Origin: Patescibacteria group bacterium | Lineage (GTDB): Bacteria; Patescibacteriota; Microgenomatia; UBA1406; GWC2-37-13 | Length of the DNA: 64,000 bases | Direction: 5' to 3' | Assembly (NCBI GenBank): GCA_026004415.1 | Contig: BPJC01000003.1 | Location: 148,548-212,547 of the forward strand | Shown here: positions 26,197-35,545 of the stretch, one piece after another | Position numbering within the stretch: position 1 is the first letter of the stretch | How the letters are laid out: each line of letters starts with the position of its first letter | The notes under the pieces: generated by a model | Seen by the model: the letters and a program-made list of their open reading frames with translations, nothing else | Database searches by the model: none | Told to the model about the DNA's origin: nothing | Position numbers and translations under genes: made by a program

Positions 26197-27966
26197 ATGA
26201 AAAAAACAAAGAACTTTATTAATGAAGGAATTCAGACAGTCAGAGATAAAGGACCTGATATTTTTAGAAAAAGTTATCATATGTTGCCGAATATTTCTTT
26301 GATGATTGCCGCAGGAGTTATAAAAAAAGTTTCAGATGTTAACAAGCCTTTTATAACGGTAATTAATTCATATACAACACACATACCTGGTCATTCTCAT
26401 CTTAATGTTTTTGGAGAATATTTAGTAAAGTCTTTGCAGAAAAAAGGATTTAATGTTTGGTACTGCAATATAGGAGGAGCTGTAGATGATGGTATTGCAA
26501 TGGGTCATTTTGGCATGAAGTACTCATTGCCGTCGCGGGAGTTAATTACAGATCAAATAGAAACTATTATAGGAGCTCACCCGCCATCAGCTTGGATTGG
26601 TATCGGAAACTGCGATAAGATTGTACCTGCTATGCTTAATGCAATGGTTAGAATTGATATTCCATCAATCTATGTATCAGGAGGTCCTATGCTTGCCGGA
26701 TCTGATAATACTGATCTAATTACAGTATTTGAAGGGGTAGGAAAGTTTTCGGCTGGAAAGATGAAAAAGTCAGAGTTGTTAAAACTTACAGAGTCAGCCT
26801 GCAGAACCTGCGGCAGTTGCGCAGGAATGTTTACAGCCAACTCAATGAACTGTTTAGCTGAAGCAATAGGGTTAGCTTTGCCAGGTAATGGGACAATTCC
26901 AGCCGCAGAATGGATTGATAAAAAAAACTTTAATTGGAGATTAAACCCAAGACGGTTTAAGTTGTTTGATCGGGTTGCGGACAGAATTGGTTATTTAATT
27001 GAACATAAGATTACTCCAAGTCAAATAATTGATAAACAAGCCATTGATAATGCCTTTATTTTAGATATGGCAATGGGAGGGTCAACAAATACAGTACTGC
27101 ACACATTAGCTTTGGCTTATGAAGCTGGTATTAAGTATGACTTAAAAAGTATCCAACAGTTATCTAAAAAAACTCCTAATGTTTGCAAAGTATCACCATC
27201 AAGGCCAGATATTCATGTTGAAGATGTTGATCGGGTCGGAGGTATAATGGCAATATTGAAAGCTATATTAAATTACACAGAGGCTCCGTTTGATGCTAAA
27301 AAAACCACAGTAGCAGGAAAATTAATAGATTATATCAAGACAGCTCCTGATCCAGATGGAGATGTTATCAGAGTTGGCAAGAATGTTTTTTCCCAAGAAG
27401 GAGGGTTAAGGATTCTATATGGAAATATAGCTCCAGACGGCTCCGTTGTTAAAACTGCTGGAGTTGATCCTAATATGATGGTTTTTGAAGGCAGAGCTGT
27501 TTGTTTTAACAGCCAAGAATCTGCTCTTAAAGCTATTTTAAAACGCAGAATAAAAGACGGTGATGTAGTTGTTATTCGTTATGAAGGCCCTAAAGGAGGT
27601 CCCGGAATGCAAGAGATGTTGTCGCCGACATCTGCTTTAAAAGGTCAAGGTATTAAGGCCGCTCTTATTACAGACGGCAGATTTTCTGGCGGAACTAGAG
27701 GATTATGTGTTGGTCATATTTCACCTGAAGCCGCCAGTAGAGGTCCGATAGCAGTTATAAGAGATGGTGACAAGATCTTTATTGACGCCAATAAAGGAGT
27801 TTTAGAGCTTAAGGTTTCAGATAGAGAAATAAAAAAAAGACTTGCAAAACTGCCTGAATTTGAACCAAAGGTAAAACGAGGCTGGTTGTATAGATACAGC
27901 AAGCATGTTACTAGCGCAAATTATGGAGCAGTAATGGAGGATATAATAGCAAATATTAACAGTTAA
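26197..27966 (+). CDS. ilvD: Dihydroxy-acid dehydratase
   Basis: 589 aa. Iron-sulfur ligands are visible in [10 protein letters not shown] and [18 protein letters not shown]; the C-terminal [20 protein letters not shown] is diagnostic for the IlvD/Edd family. It converts the dihydroxy acids to 2-oxoisovalerate and 2-oxo-3-methylvalerate. The length and [16 protein letters not shown] motif fit IlvD rather than Edd, and the surrounding ilv genes settle the choice. It starts 12 nt after ilvA. Confidence 0.95.
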   Translation: MKKTKNFINEGIQTVRDKGPDIFRKSYHMLPNISLMIAAGVIKKVSDVNKPFITVINSYTTHIPGHSHLNVFGEYLVKSLQKKGFNVWYCNIGGAVDDGIAMGHFGMKYSLPSRELITDQIETIIGAHPPSAWIGIGNCDKIVPAMLNAMVRIDIPSIYVSGGPMLAGSDNTDLITVFEGVGKFSAGKMKKSELLKLTESACRTCGSCAGMFTANSMNCLAEAIGLALPGNGTIPAAEWIDKKNFNWRLNPRRFKLFDRVADRIGYLIEHKITPSQIIDKQAIDNAFILDMAMGGSTNTVLHTLALAYEAGIKYDLKSIQQLSKKTPNVCKVSPSRPDIHVEDVDRVGGIMAILKAILNYTEAPFDAKKTTVAGKLIDYIKTAPDPDGDVIRVGKNVFSQEGGLRILYGNIAPDGSVVKTAGVDPNMMVFEGRAVCFNSQESALKAILKRRIKDGDVVVIRYEGPKGGPGMQEMLSPTSALKGQGIKAALITDGRFSGGTRGLCVGHISPEAASRGPIAVIRDGDKIFIDANKGVLELKVSDREIKKRLAKLPEFEPKVKRGWLYRYSKHVTSANYGAVMEDIIANINS

Positions 27967-27974
27967 ATTAATCT

Positions 27975-28349
27975 ATGAAAACAGTAAACACAACAAAAGC
28001 GCCAATGCCTGTAGGTCCATATAGTCAGGCAGTTATTGCCCAAAATTTAGTTTTTTGTTCAGGACAGATAGGGATTGATCCAAAGACTAATAAATTAGTT
28101 GATGGTTTTAACAAACAAGTTAGACAGATATTCGAAAATATAAAAAAGATTTTGCAAGTTTCCGGTTCAGGTATAAATCAAATTGTTAAGGTAACGGTTT
28201 ATCTTACTAATTCAGGTGATTTTGAAACATTTAATAAAATATATGAAAACTATATTAAGCACAAGCCTGCCAGAACAACGGTATTTGTTGAAAAACTTCC
28301 TAAAAAGGCATTGCTTGAAGTTGAGGTAATAGCAATTAATGTAACTTAA
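27975..28349 (+). CDS. ridA: RidA family 2-iminobutanoate/2-iminopropanoate deaminase
   Basis: 124 aa, the full length of the family. PVGPYSQAV at the N-terminus, FCSGQIGIDP, and ARTTVFVEKLPKKALLEVEVIA at the C-terminus are signature segments, including the substrate-binding Arg before TTV. RidA hydrolyses reactive imines released by IlvA and so protects PLP enzymes such as IlvE. It is the last gene of the ilv operon, 8 nt after ilvD, a placement that fits this job well. Confidence 0.93.
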   Translation: MKTVNTTKAPMPVGPYSQAVIAQNLVFCSGQIGIDPKTNKLVDGFNKQVRQIFENIKKILQVSGSGINQIVKVTVYLTNSGDFETFNKIYENYIKHKPARTTVFVEKLPKKALLEVEVIAINVT

Positions 28350-28390
28350 TATATGAAGCAAGTAAGCAAGATTATTTTTAGTTACTTCTT

Positions 28391-30031
28391 CTATATAGAG
28401 AATCCGAAATGCTTTAAAGAAAAATATGTTAAGGCTACTGCGACACCAGCTATTTTTAATCCTGTATTAACCCAATTTACATCTATCTTTTTTGGATAAT
28501 TTATTTTTTCTAGTGCTTCTCTAGTTTTTTGTATCGCACTTAATGATTCATTACCTATGTTTTCATCACTTATTCTAGATAAAATAAAAATTATTTCTTC
28601 TCGTGTTGCAAGTCGTTTTGAGAATTTTTTTAAAAGATTAAGGAGGCCAGGTTGTTGTAAAATCTCTAAATCTTGAGTCACTTTAATGGTCAAGATTCTT
28701 GCTAAGACTTTATTTTGTAATTGTAAAAATATTTCCGGCTGATTATGTTTTAATTGTTTCAAACGCATAGAAAGATTAGTGCTTCCTATGTTCTCAAATA
28801 TTTGGTCTACTTGAAATCCTCCTATCGCCATTTCCCATAATCTATCTATTTTTTCAGTCGAATTTTTAAAAATTTCTCTTTTTGATTTTTGGCGTACTGT
28901 TATATTTTCGGATCCCAAGAATCTATCCAGTTCAAGCATCGCCAAACTTATAAATTGATTTTCAGCTTGATCTTCTGTTTGGTTTTGACCTTCTAATTTT
29001 GCTGTATCATTTCTTAATGAGTAGTGTCTTCTTTGATCTATTTTTAATCTTAAAGTATTTACTGCAGTTGTCATTATAAGTTTGAAATTATTAATAGAGT
29101 CATTTAGATCTGTCTTTATTTTCATAATTTCATTGTTGATATTATCGACTTCTGAAGTTAAATTGTTTTGAATTTCCTTTAATGAGGATACTAAAGTATT
29201 ATAATTCTGCAGTTCATTTTGACCTTGTTTAAATCCACCTTTGTTTTCATCACCTATTGTTTCGAAGATTTGTTTCAAAATTTGAATTTTTTTAGTATAA
29301 AAAGTTTTGTGTTTTGGGCTAAGTTGGTTGTCTTTTGATAATAATTTGTATTCGATGTTATGTAATAATTTATCAAGATCTAAATTTTCATCTATATCCA
29401 CTTCTACGTTAGTTGAAGTTACTAAACCATTCAATATACTACGCTTTAAAGTTGAAAAATCTGTTCTTGAAAAAGTATTATTTTTATCATTAATTTCATT
29501 TATAAAAAGATTTATAACTTCAATAATTTCATTTTTAATCATTTCAACTTCCCATTTTTTATCTACTAATTGGTCTACTTCAGTTTTTGATGAGTTTATA
29601 AGATTTGATATAGTAGTAACAGCTATTCGCATCTCATTTCTATCAACTAATTTTTTAAAAAATGATTGTTTTTGACTTTCTTCTTGTAAATCTTTATATG
29701 CTGTCTTAAGTGATGTATTTGTTTCAATAAGTTTTTCTAAATATAGCTTATTTAAATTGTAGAATTGAGTAAAATCTATCTTTCCATTTTTAAGATTATT
29801 AAAACTTATGATAAATTTTATAAATTCTTTATTTTCTTTTGTTTTTTCTTCATTTAGAATTTCTATTAAATTATTGGCTAAATCTTGATTTATATCATTA
29901 CCATTATTTATTGTAGTTTCGAATAGTAAATATTGATTTGAATATGACCGTTCATCAACACAAGATTGATTTGAAGTGATTTCATAATTAAAATCTCTTT
30001 TTTTAATGAGTTCATAATCCTTAGGTTCCAT
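28391..30031 (-). CDS. Hypothetical helical protein with C-terminal membrane segment
   Basis: 546 aa, not recognised. Rich in Asn, Lys, Glu and Ile, largely helical with coiled-coil-like stretches (for example around 250-345, VSSLKEIQNNLTSEVDN). A single hydrophobic segment near the C-terminus (NTGLKIAGVAVALTYFSL) could be a tail anchor. It is convergent with the ilv operon and lies 9 nt after a small acidic helical protein with which it probably forms an operon. Confidence 0.6.
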   Translation of the reverse strand: MEPKDYELIKKRDFNYEITSNQSCVDERSYSNQYLLFETTINNGNDINQDLANNLIEILNEEKTKENKEFIKFIISFNNLKNGKIDFTQFYNLNKLYLEKLIETNTSLKTAYKDLQEESQKQSFFKKLVDRNEMRIAVTTISNLINSSKTEVDQLVDKKWEVEMIKNEIIEVINLFINEINDKNNTFSRTDFSTLKRSILNGLVTSTNVEVDIDENLDLDKLLHNIEYKLLSKDNQLSPKHKTFYTKKIQILKQIFETIGDENKGGFKQGQNELQNYNTLVSSLKEIQNNLTSEVDNINNEIMKIKTDLNDSINNFKLIMTTAVNTLRLKIDQRRHYSLRNDTAKLEGQNQTEDQAENQFISLAMLELDRFLGSENITVRQKSKREIFKNSTEKIDRLWEMAIGGFQVDQIFENIGSTNLSMRLKQLKHNQPEIFLQLQNKVLARILTIKVTQDLEILQQPGLLNLLKKFSKRLATREEIIFILSRISDENIGNESLSAIQKTREALEKINYPKKIDVNWVNTGLKIAGVAVALTYFSLKHFGFSI

Positions 30032-30040
30032 GATATTTTA

Positions 30041-30358
30041 CTAACTGAATAATTTTTCAAGTTTTAGTTTTATTTGTTGTTGTTTTTCTTCATCTTGGAA
30101 TTTACTTCTGTATTTTTCATAGATTGTTTGTGCAAAGCTGTAGTCTTGAGCCAAACTTGAAAGTTCAGCTAAAATTGCATCTTTATTTTCAGCTAATTCA
30201 AGAAAATATAGAAACTCTGAGGCTATATCAGAGACTTCATCTTGATTAATTTGTTTTTGGTGAAGAGCATTGAGAATAGCATTTTTAATATCGTCATAAA
30301 GTTGGTACTTTAATTTTATAAACTCTTGATCTACTTTAGTAAAATTGTTGTTTTGCAT
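30041..30358 (-). CDS. Small helical protein, unknown function
   Basis: 105 aa, predicted almost wholly helical, no membrane segment or recognised family. It is the first gene of a two-gene minus-strand unit with the 546-aa protein. The ATG lies 6 nt after a -10-like hexamer, so the message is probably leaderless. Confidence 0.6.
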   Translation of the reverse strand: MQNNNFTKVDQEFIKLKYQLYDDIKNAILNALHQKQINQDEVSDIASEFLYFLELAENKDAILAELSSLAQDYSFAQTIYEKYRSKFQDEEKQQQIKLKLEKLFS

Positions 30359-30364
30359 ATTATC

Positions 30365-30393
30365 AAATTAACATAATCGAATAACTTTGTCAA
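30365..30393 (-). promoter_or_regulatory. Promoter for the 30358 gene, leaderless type
   Basis: On the minus strand TTGACA (30393-30388), 17-nt spacer, TAATTT (30370-30365), then 6 nt to the ATG at 30358. The consensus -35 and spacing make this one of the better-supported leaderless starts. Confidence 0.65.
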
Positions 30394-30533
30394 TTTGTTA
30401 GTTGAAGTGTTTTTTTGTCATTTTTGTTTTATTAAAAGGTTTTGTTAAGTATAATATTTTTTATATCCTTGCTAATTGTTTGTTTTTTAGAATTTAAGTC
30501 TGGTTTTAAATATTTTGAAGAGATAAAACAATC

Positions 30534-30565
30534 AACTTTTAAACTTCACCTAAAGTTTAAAAGTT
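30534..30565. repeat. 13-bp perfect inverted repeat upstream of the YqaA-type gene
   Basis: AACTTTTAAACTT (30534-30546) pairs perfectly with AAGTTTAAAAGTT (30553-30565) around the loop CACCTA. No T run follows on the plus strand. It lies 28 nt upstream of the -10 box of the next gene, so an operator or a promoter-proximal structure are both possible. The rest of the 30359-30609 gap shows no gene. Confidence 0.6.
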
Positions 30566-30592
30566 TAAATAGAATTATGTAAGATCTTTATG

Positions 30593-30598
30593 TATAAT
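30593..30598 (+). promoter_or_regulatory. -10 box, leaderless type
   Basis: TATAAT ends 11 nt before the ATG at 30610; no good -35 element is visible. The predicted start site is within about 5 nt of the ATG. Confidence 0.5.
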
Positions 30599-30609
30599 TG
30601 ATTTTTATT

Positions 30610-31221
30610 ATGAAAGAGTATATTTATAGTTTTGTTGATTTTATAATAAACTCTCAGTACGCAGATCTGGGTTTGTTTTTAACTGCTTTTGCTGAATCAT
30701 CTTTTTTTCCTATTCCGCCAGATACACTACTAATTCCTTTGGCTCTGCTTAATCCTGAAAAAGCATTGTTTTTGTCATTTTTAACAACTATAGCCTCTGT
30801 TTTAGGTGGTGGTTTTGGTTACTTTATTGGTTATAAAGGTGGTAGACCAATTGTGTCAAGGTTTGTCTCTGACGAAAAACTTTATAAGGTTAAACAGCTC
30901 TATAATAAATATGATGTCTGGGCTGTTGGTATTGCGGCTTTTACTCCTATTCCATATAAGGTTTTTACTATTGCGGCTGGTTTGTTTGAACTTGATTTTA
31001 AACGATTTATAATAGCCTCTGTTTTAGGAAGAGGCGGTAGGTTTATGTTAATTGGTTTGGGTATTCATCTTTTCGGACCAGCAATAAAACCATTTCTAAC
31101 CAGTAATTTGGAGGTGTTTACTATTGGCTTTGTTGTTTTATTGGTTTTTGGTTTTTGGGCTATAAATATGTTTTTGAAAAGACAGTCTCATTCTGATTCC
31201 TTGAAGCAGGAAAAATTTTAA
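30610..31221 (+). CDS. YqaA/DedA-family (VTT domain) membrane protein
   Basis: 203 aa from ATG 30610; a TTG four codons earlier is open but lies at the -10 box, so the ATG is preferred. Several membrane helices and the SNARE-associated/VTT signature: ESSFFPIPPDTLLIPLAL near the N-terminus, the glycine-rich GGGFGYFIGYKGG and the re-entrant AFTPIPYKVFTIAAGLF. Members are membrane proteins tied to lipid flipping and membrane homeostasis; the YqaA subgroup is poorly characterised. Confidence 0.8.
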   Translation: MKEYIYSFVDFIINSQYADLGLFLTAFAESSFFPIPPDTLLIPLALLNPEKALFLSFLTTIASVLGGGFGYFIGYKGGRPIVSRFVSDEKLYKVKQLYNKYDVWAVGIAAFTPIPYKVFTIAAGLFELDFKRFIIASVLGRGGRFMLIGLGIHLFGPAIKPFLTSNLEVFTIGFVVLLVFGFWAINMFLKRQSHSDSLKQEKF

Positions 31222-31243
31222 CTATTTTTTACAAAATTTAGTG

Positions 31244-31249
31244 TATAAT
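31244..31249 (+). promoter_or_regulatory. -10 box for rplS, leaderless type
   Basis: TATAAT ends 10 nt before the rplS ATG at 31260, so the message probably begins within a few nt of the start codon. The -35 region is poor. Confidence 0.5.
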
Positions 31250-31259
31250 ATTAAAACTT

Positions 31260-31607
31260 ATGTCAAGATTTTTGAAGTTTCAAAATAAAACATATCAAGT
31301 GGGAGATACTATTAAGGTTGGTTATAAAATTAGAGAGATTGTTAAAGGTAAAGAGAAGGAAAGGGTTCAAGATTTTGAGGGAATACTGCTTAAGGTTAGA
31401 GGTATGGATGAAAATAAAACCTTTACTGTAAGAAAAATTTCTAAATCTGGTATTGGCGTTGAAAGAATATTTCCAGTTAACTCTCCTTGGATTGATTATA
31501 TTAAATTAACTAGAAAATCTACTTATCCTAAAGCAAGGGCTTTTTTTGTCAGAGGTTTGTCTGATGCTAATATCAGAAGAAAACTATATAAATCTAGACA
31601 AAAATAA
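31260..31607 (+). CDS. rplS: Ribosomal protein bL19
   Basis: 115 aa, normal length. Typical segments include [27 protein letters not shown] early on, the [22 protein letters not shown] core and the C-terminal [10 protein letters not shown]. It contacts the 30S-50S interface in the large subunit. It is followed with no gap by yraN, an arrangement like that in many bacteria where the two are near neighbours. Confidence 0.95.
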   Translation: MSRFLKFQNKTYQVGDTIKVGYKIREIVKGKEKERVQDFEGILLKVRGMDENKTFTVRKISKSGIGVERIFPVNSPWIDYIKLTRKSTYPKARAFFVRGLSDANIRRKLYKSRQK

Positions 31608-31964
31608 TTGAGGAGTTTGGGCAATAAAGGAGAACAAATTGCTTTAGATTATTTACTGAAACAGGGTTATTCTTTGGTTGTCAGAAATTATTATACTAGG
31701 TATTCTGAGATTGACTTGGTTGTAAAGAAAGATAATAGAATTATTTTTTGCGAGGTTAAGTTGCGAAAGAGTTTTGCCAAAGGTAAACCTTTTGAGTCTG
31801 TCACTAATTCAAAAGTTTCACGATTGTTAAAGGCAATAGATTGGTTTTTGATTCAAAAACCTGAGTTTGCTGAGTTTGTCAAAAGTCTTTGGGTTATTAG
31901 TATTGTTTTAATCAACAATAAGCCAGAGATTCAGGTTTTGGAGTTTGATGGTAATGGTATTTAA
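31608..31964 (+). CDS. YraN/UPF0102 family nuclease-like protein
   Basis: 118 aa from a TTG that directly follows the rplS stop. GNKGEQIALDYLLKQGY at the start and SEIDLVVKKDNRIIFCEVKLR in the middle are the family hallmark and match the core of a restriction-like nuclease fold (Glu, Asp, then Glu-X-Lys). Function is unsettled; a role in DNA processing is often proposed. Confidence 0.85.
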   Translation: MRSLGNKGEQIALDYLLKQGYSLVVRNYYTRYSEIDLVVKKDNRIIFCEVKLRKSFAKGKPFESVTNSKVSRLLKAIDWFLIQKPEFAEFVKSLWVISIVLINNKPEIQVLEFDGNGI

Positions 31965-31984
31965 AAATTTAGCAGTGTTGGCAA

Positions 31985-33184
31985 ATGTATAGACCTTCTA
32001 AACAGATCTTGGAAAATTATGCTAAGGTTTTGATTAATTTTGCTTTAAACAGCGGAAAGGGTTTAAAACCAAAGGAAGTGGTTTTTCTTGATTTTGAAGA
32101 ATCTGCAAAAGATCTTGGGCTTGAGGTTTACAAAAGAATTATTTTAACCGGCGGATACCCTATTGTCAGGATGTATGATGAAAAATTTAGTCGCGTGTTT
32201 TTTGAATTGGCAAGCATTGATCAAATTGAGTTTGCTCCTAATGAGTATTATAAAGGTCTGGTTAAGACAATAGATCATAGAGTATCTATATTATCCAATA
32301 AAGACCCGCTTTATTTAAAAGGAGTGCCGGCTGAAAAATTAGTGGCTGCCAATAAATCTGCGTTATTGTTGAAAAAACTAATGTTTGAAAAAGAAGATGC
32401 CGGCAAGTTTACCTGGACATTAGGTTTATATGGAACAAAAAAACAGGCTGATCAGGCCAAATTGAGCCTTGAAGACTATTGGAATCAGATTATAAAGGCT
32501 TGTTTTTTGAATGACTCTGATCCGGTCTCACACTGGAAAAAAGTATTTAATGATTTAGAAACAATCAGATTAAAACTTAACAAATTAAATATTAAAACTA
32601 TTAAAGTTAGTGCCAAAGACACTGATTTAGTCATTGGTTTGGGTAAAAAAAGATTGTTTGCAGGCGGAAGCGGTAGAAACATCCCATCATTTGAGTTGTT
32701 TACATCTCCAGATTGGCGTTTGGTTGAAGGCAAGGTTTATTTTGATCAACCATTATACAGATTTGGCAATCTGTTGCAAGGTATATACCTTGAGTTTAAA
32801 AAAGGCAGAGTAATAAAGGCTAAGGCCAAAAAAAATGAGAAGCTGTTAAAGCAAATGATTAAGCAAAAAAACGCAGATAAAGTAGGCGAGTTTTCTTTAA
32901 CAGATAAAAGGTTTTCTAAAATTGATAAATTTATGGCAAATACCTTGTACGATGAAAACTTTGGGGGTAGATTTGGTAATATGCATTTAGCTTTGGGTTC
33001 ATCGTACCATGATTGTTTTGCAGGTGATCCTAAACAACTTAAAAGCAAAGATTGGCAGAAACTTGGTTTTAATGACTCTGTCGAACATACAGATATTGTT
33101 CAGTCTCATAATAGAATAGTAAAAGCAGAGCTATCAAATGGAGTAGAGCTGGTTTTATATAAAGACGGAAAGTTTTTAATTTAA
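31985..33184 (+). CDS. M29 family metalloaminopeptidase
   Basis: 399 aa, normal for the thermophilic aminopeptidase (M29) family. Metal ligand regions are present: NIPSFELFTSPDWR (Glu), TLYDENFGGRFGNMHLALGSSY (Glu and His), and EHTDIV (His and Asp). It removes N-terminal residues from peptides in the cytoplasm, probably for peptide scavenging. The 3' end overlaps the convergent exchanger pseudogene by 9 nt. Confidence 0.88.
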   Translation: MYRPSKQILENYAKVLINFALNSGKGLKPKEVVFLDFEESAKDLGLEVYKRIILTGGYPIVRMYDEKFSRVFFELASIDQIEFAPNEYYKGLVKTIDHRVSILSNKDPLYLKGVPAEKLVAANKSALLLKKLMFEKEDAGKFTWTLGLYGTKKQADQAKLSLEDYWNQIIKACFLNDSDPVSHWKKVFNDLETIRLKLNKLNIKTIKVSAKDTDLVIGLGKKRLFAGGSGRNIPSFELFTSPDWRLVEGKVYFDQPLYRFGNLLQGIYLEFKKGRVIKAKAKKNEKLLKQMIKQKNADKVGEFSLTDKRFSKIDKFMANTLYDENFGGRFGNMHLALGSSYHDCFAGDPKQLKSKDWQKLGFNDSVEHTDIVQSHNRIVKAELSNGVELVLYKDGKFLI

Positions 33185-34217
33185 AACAAGATAAGCAAGA
33201 TAGCCTAAATAAATAAGAATTAACAAAGCTCCTGATCGTTTTTTAGTTTTCCAGTTTTGGATCATAAAAACAAATAATATAACAAAAGCCGATAAAAAAA
33301 GTAAAGCTATACTGGCGTTGATATTTTCATTGGTTACATAAATGGTTTTATTTATACCGTTGATTAAAAAATAAATTGAGTAAGGTAGACCTATGCCAAT
33401 TAGAATATCAAAGATATTTGATCCAATTCCATTGGTTATTGCCATATCTGAATAACCTCTTTTTGCTACAGCAATAGATGATAGTAAATCAGGTATAGAG
33501 GTTCCGATCGATAAAATAGTTAACCCTATAATAGCAGGAGAGATTTGAAGATTATTTGCTAATGCAAGAGCTGACTCAATCATAAGATGTGTTAATAGAG
33601 TAATTAGTCCGATTGATACTGTAAATTTATACAACAGATTAGAGTTTAAATTCAAAATAATATCAATCAGTTTGGATAGATTTTTTGAGATAAAAGACGC
33701 GTCTGTAGTTGTTTCTATTTCTTCTAATGCAAGTTCTTTGGTTCTGTATTTAAAGATTTTGTTCCAGATCTTGACTAAATATAAATAAACAAGATAAATA
33801 ATCAATAAAATGATTGATTCTGAAACAGTTAATTTGCTATCTTTAAACATAAAAAACAGGAGTACTATAACTACAATATAAAATCCTGTGTCGCGAAGTA
33901 TAGGATAATGTGTTAGTTTTACTCTTCTAATAAGGAGACTAGCTCCTGTTATAACTAAGATATTAAAGATCGCAGAACCCACTATAGTTCCTATGCCTAA
34001 ACTGGGTACTTTATCAGTTCTTAAAATTGTAAGAAGCATGTCAATAATTCTGGCATACTGCTTCCAATTGCCATTAGTGTTGAACCTGTTGCTTCTGATG
34101 ATAGATTAAGTTTTTTACCTAGTTGTTCGAGTATGGGTACAAAATAATAATCTGTTATAAATTAAGTAAATAAAATATAATAATTAATTCTATAGTTTTT
34201 ATTATTGTAACTGGCAT
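33176..34217 (-). pseudogene. Na+/Ca2+ exchanger (NCKX/CaCA-like), two frameshifts
   Basis: The open part (287 aa from 34039) begins LLTILRTDKVPSLGIGTIVGSAIFNIL, which is mid-first-repeat, and later has the second alpha repeat (ISPAIIGLTILSIGTSIPDLLSSIAVAKRG, GSNIFDILIGIGLPY). Upstream in another frame lies DYYFVPILEQLGKKLNLSS and TLMAIGSSMPELLT, the expected first alpha-repeat start. In a third frame an ATG at 34217 opens MPVTIIKTIELIIIFYLLN. The frame breaks are near 34155-34168 and near 34040, neither in a long homopolymer. An intact protein would exchange cations across the membrane. The ATG at 34039 alone would lack half of the first repeat, so function is doubtful. Confidence 0.8.
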
Positions 34218-34226
34218 TTTTTAGAA

Positions 34227-35240
34227 TCAGATACTTATAATCTGCTTATCTACTTTGATCAGTTTTATTTTTATGACATTAAGTTTCATAAGCAGTTTGA
34301 ACACAAGAAATATTATTGGCAGTGAGATAAAATAAAAAAGTCTTGTGATTATTGAAACAGCAAGGTAGATAATAAAAGATGTAATTGCTGAAATTATCAA
34401 TCTATACTCAAGGGATAAATTATTTATTCGTTCAATTATTTTAGGTATTAAGTATTCTATAGCAGGATATATATCTATATCTCCGTTTTCATCTATAGTA
34501 ATTTTTTCTAAAGGTACTGTTAGTTTGTTTGTCCCAAAACTTTGTCTTATTTCTCCTTCCAAAAGAGTTTCTATTGTTTCGTCAAGCAGAATTTTTGCGG
34601 CTGTTTTTTTATCTTCAATACTAAGTTTTTGTTCTAAATCTTTTTCTATTGTTTTTTCCAGTAGCTGATTAAACTGTTGATTTACTATTGGTTTGACTGG
34701 TTCTAATATTGTTTTTAAAGAATCCTCAGTTACTAGATTTTTTTCTGTTGTATATTGATTTGTCTGATAAAAAACTATTATAGTTATTAATGCAAGCAAG
34801 ATATTGAAACTTAATTTGAGTAGTGGTGACAAAATTTCAATAATGTTGATTTTGACATAGTTGTCTGATTTTTTTTTAAGCTGTTTGTTTAATGTGTTTA
34901 GTAAATAATAAAAAATTAAGAATAACCCTGATATTAAAAAAATTGATTTAGTTTTTATTAAAAAAGGCAGGCTAAAACTTGTTGAGGCTAGTGTAAAAGC
35001 GATTCTTTTATTGCGTTTGAGACCGAAATCTAAAATTAAAACAAAGATCATAAAGATTATCCAGAAAAATAAAGATGCTAAAATTAACCAACCATTGTTA
35101 ATAATAAGGGTTCTGCTTAAAGGGTAGAGATTGAGATTAGCCAGAATAACACCTTCTACAAAAGATATCAAAGAAAGTAATGATGTCAGAAGATATTTTT
35201 TGGTGGCATTAGGGTTTAGTTTGAACATATATAAAGACAT
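34227..35240 (-). CDS. Multi-pass membrane protein with central ectodomain
   Basis: 337 aa, family not recognised. About five helices in residues 15-165, a charged central region (about 170-275, LEKTIEKDLEQKLSIEDKKTAAKILLDE) probably outside, then two or more helices and a basic tail. A second in-frame ATG four codons downstream is an alternative start. It is encoded upstream of the broken exchanger on the same strand with a 9-nt gap and may once have been cotranscribed with it. Confidence 0.55.
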   Translation of the reverse strand: MSLYMFKLNPNATKKYLLTSLLSLISFVEGVILANLNLYPLSRTLIINNGWLILASLFFWIIFMIFVLILDFGLKRNKRIAFTLASTSFSLPFLIKTKSIFLISGLFLIFYYLLNTLNKQLKKKSDNYVKINIIEILSPLLKLSFNILLALITIIVFYQTNQYTTEKNLVTEDSLKTILEPVKPIVNQQFNQLLEKTIEKDLEQKLSIEDKKTAAKILLDETIETLLEGEIRQSFGTNKLTVPLEKITIDENGDIDIYPAIEYLIPKIIERINNLSLEYRLIISAITSFIIYLAVSIITRLFYFISLPIIFLVFKLLMKLNVIKIKLIKVDKQIISI

Positions 35241-35545
35241 TGTATCAAAACATAAAAAAATAAATAATTAAGACACAAAGTCCAGATTGTTATTTGTTAT
35301 AACAAAAGCATAAAAAATGTGTTATAGTTCAAAAAAATTCAAGATTTAAACTTCAACATTATGGGACTCGTGCTTTATCCTTATTTTAGCTGAGTTTTTG
35401 CTATTTAAGGCTTTTTATAAAGCCTTAAATGTTTTATATGTGTAATTTTAAATGTTTTTTGCGGCTTTTGCGACTCTTAATTAAGAACAAAGGATAGCTT
35501 GAATTGTAATTATAAATTATGTAGACTATATCAACTTTGTTAGAT
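35241..35545 (+). other. Gene-free leader region of the CBS-domain gene
   Basis: 305 nt without a credible gene. It contains a 12-bp perfect hairpin (35403-35430, separate entry). A longer-range pairing is also possible, TATCCTT (35376-35382) with AAGGATA (35490-35496), which would enclose the hairpin. This could be a structured 5' leader or a divergent promoter region; no known riboswitch was recognised. Confidence 0.4.
35403..35430. repeat. 12-bp perfect hairpin in the CBS-gene leader
   Basis: ATTTAAGGCTTT (35403-35414) and AAAGCCTTAAAT (35419-35430) with loop TTAT, followed by GTTTTAT. The short T run leaves open a weak terminator or attenuator about 115 nt before the CBS gene. Confidence 0.6.

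Noticed and set aside
28352..28498. 48-codon plus-strand frame after ridA
   Set aside because: Most of it overlaps the 3' end of the 546-aa minus-strand gene and it has no recognisable feature.
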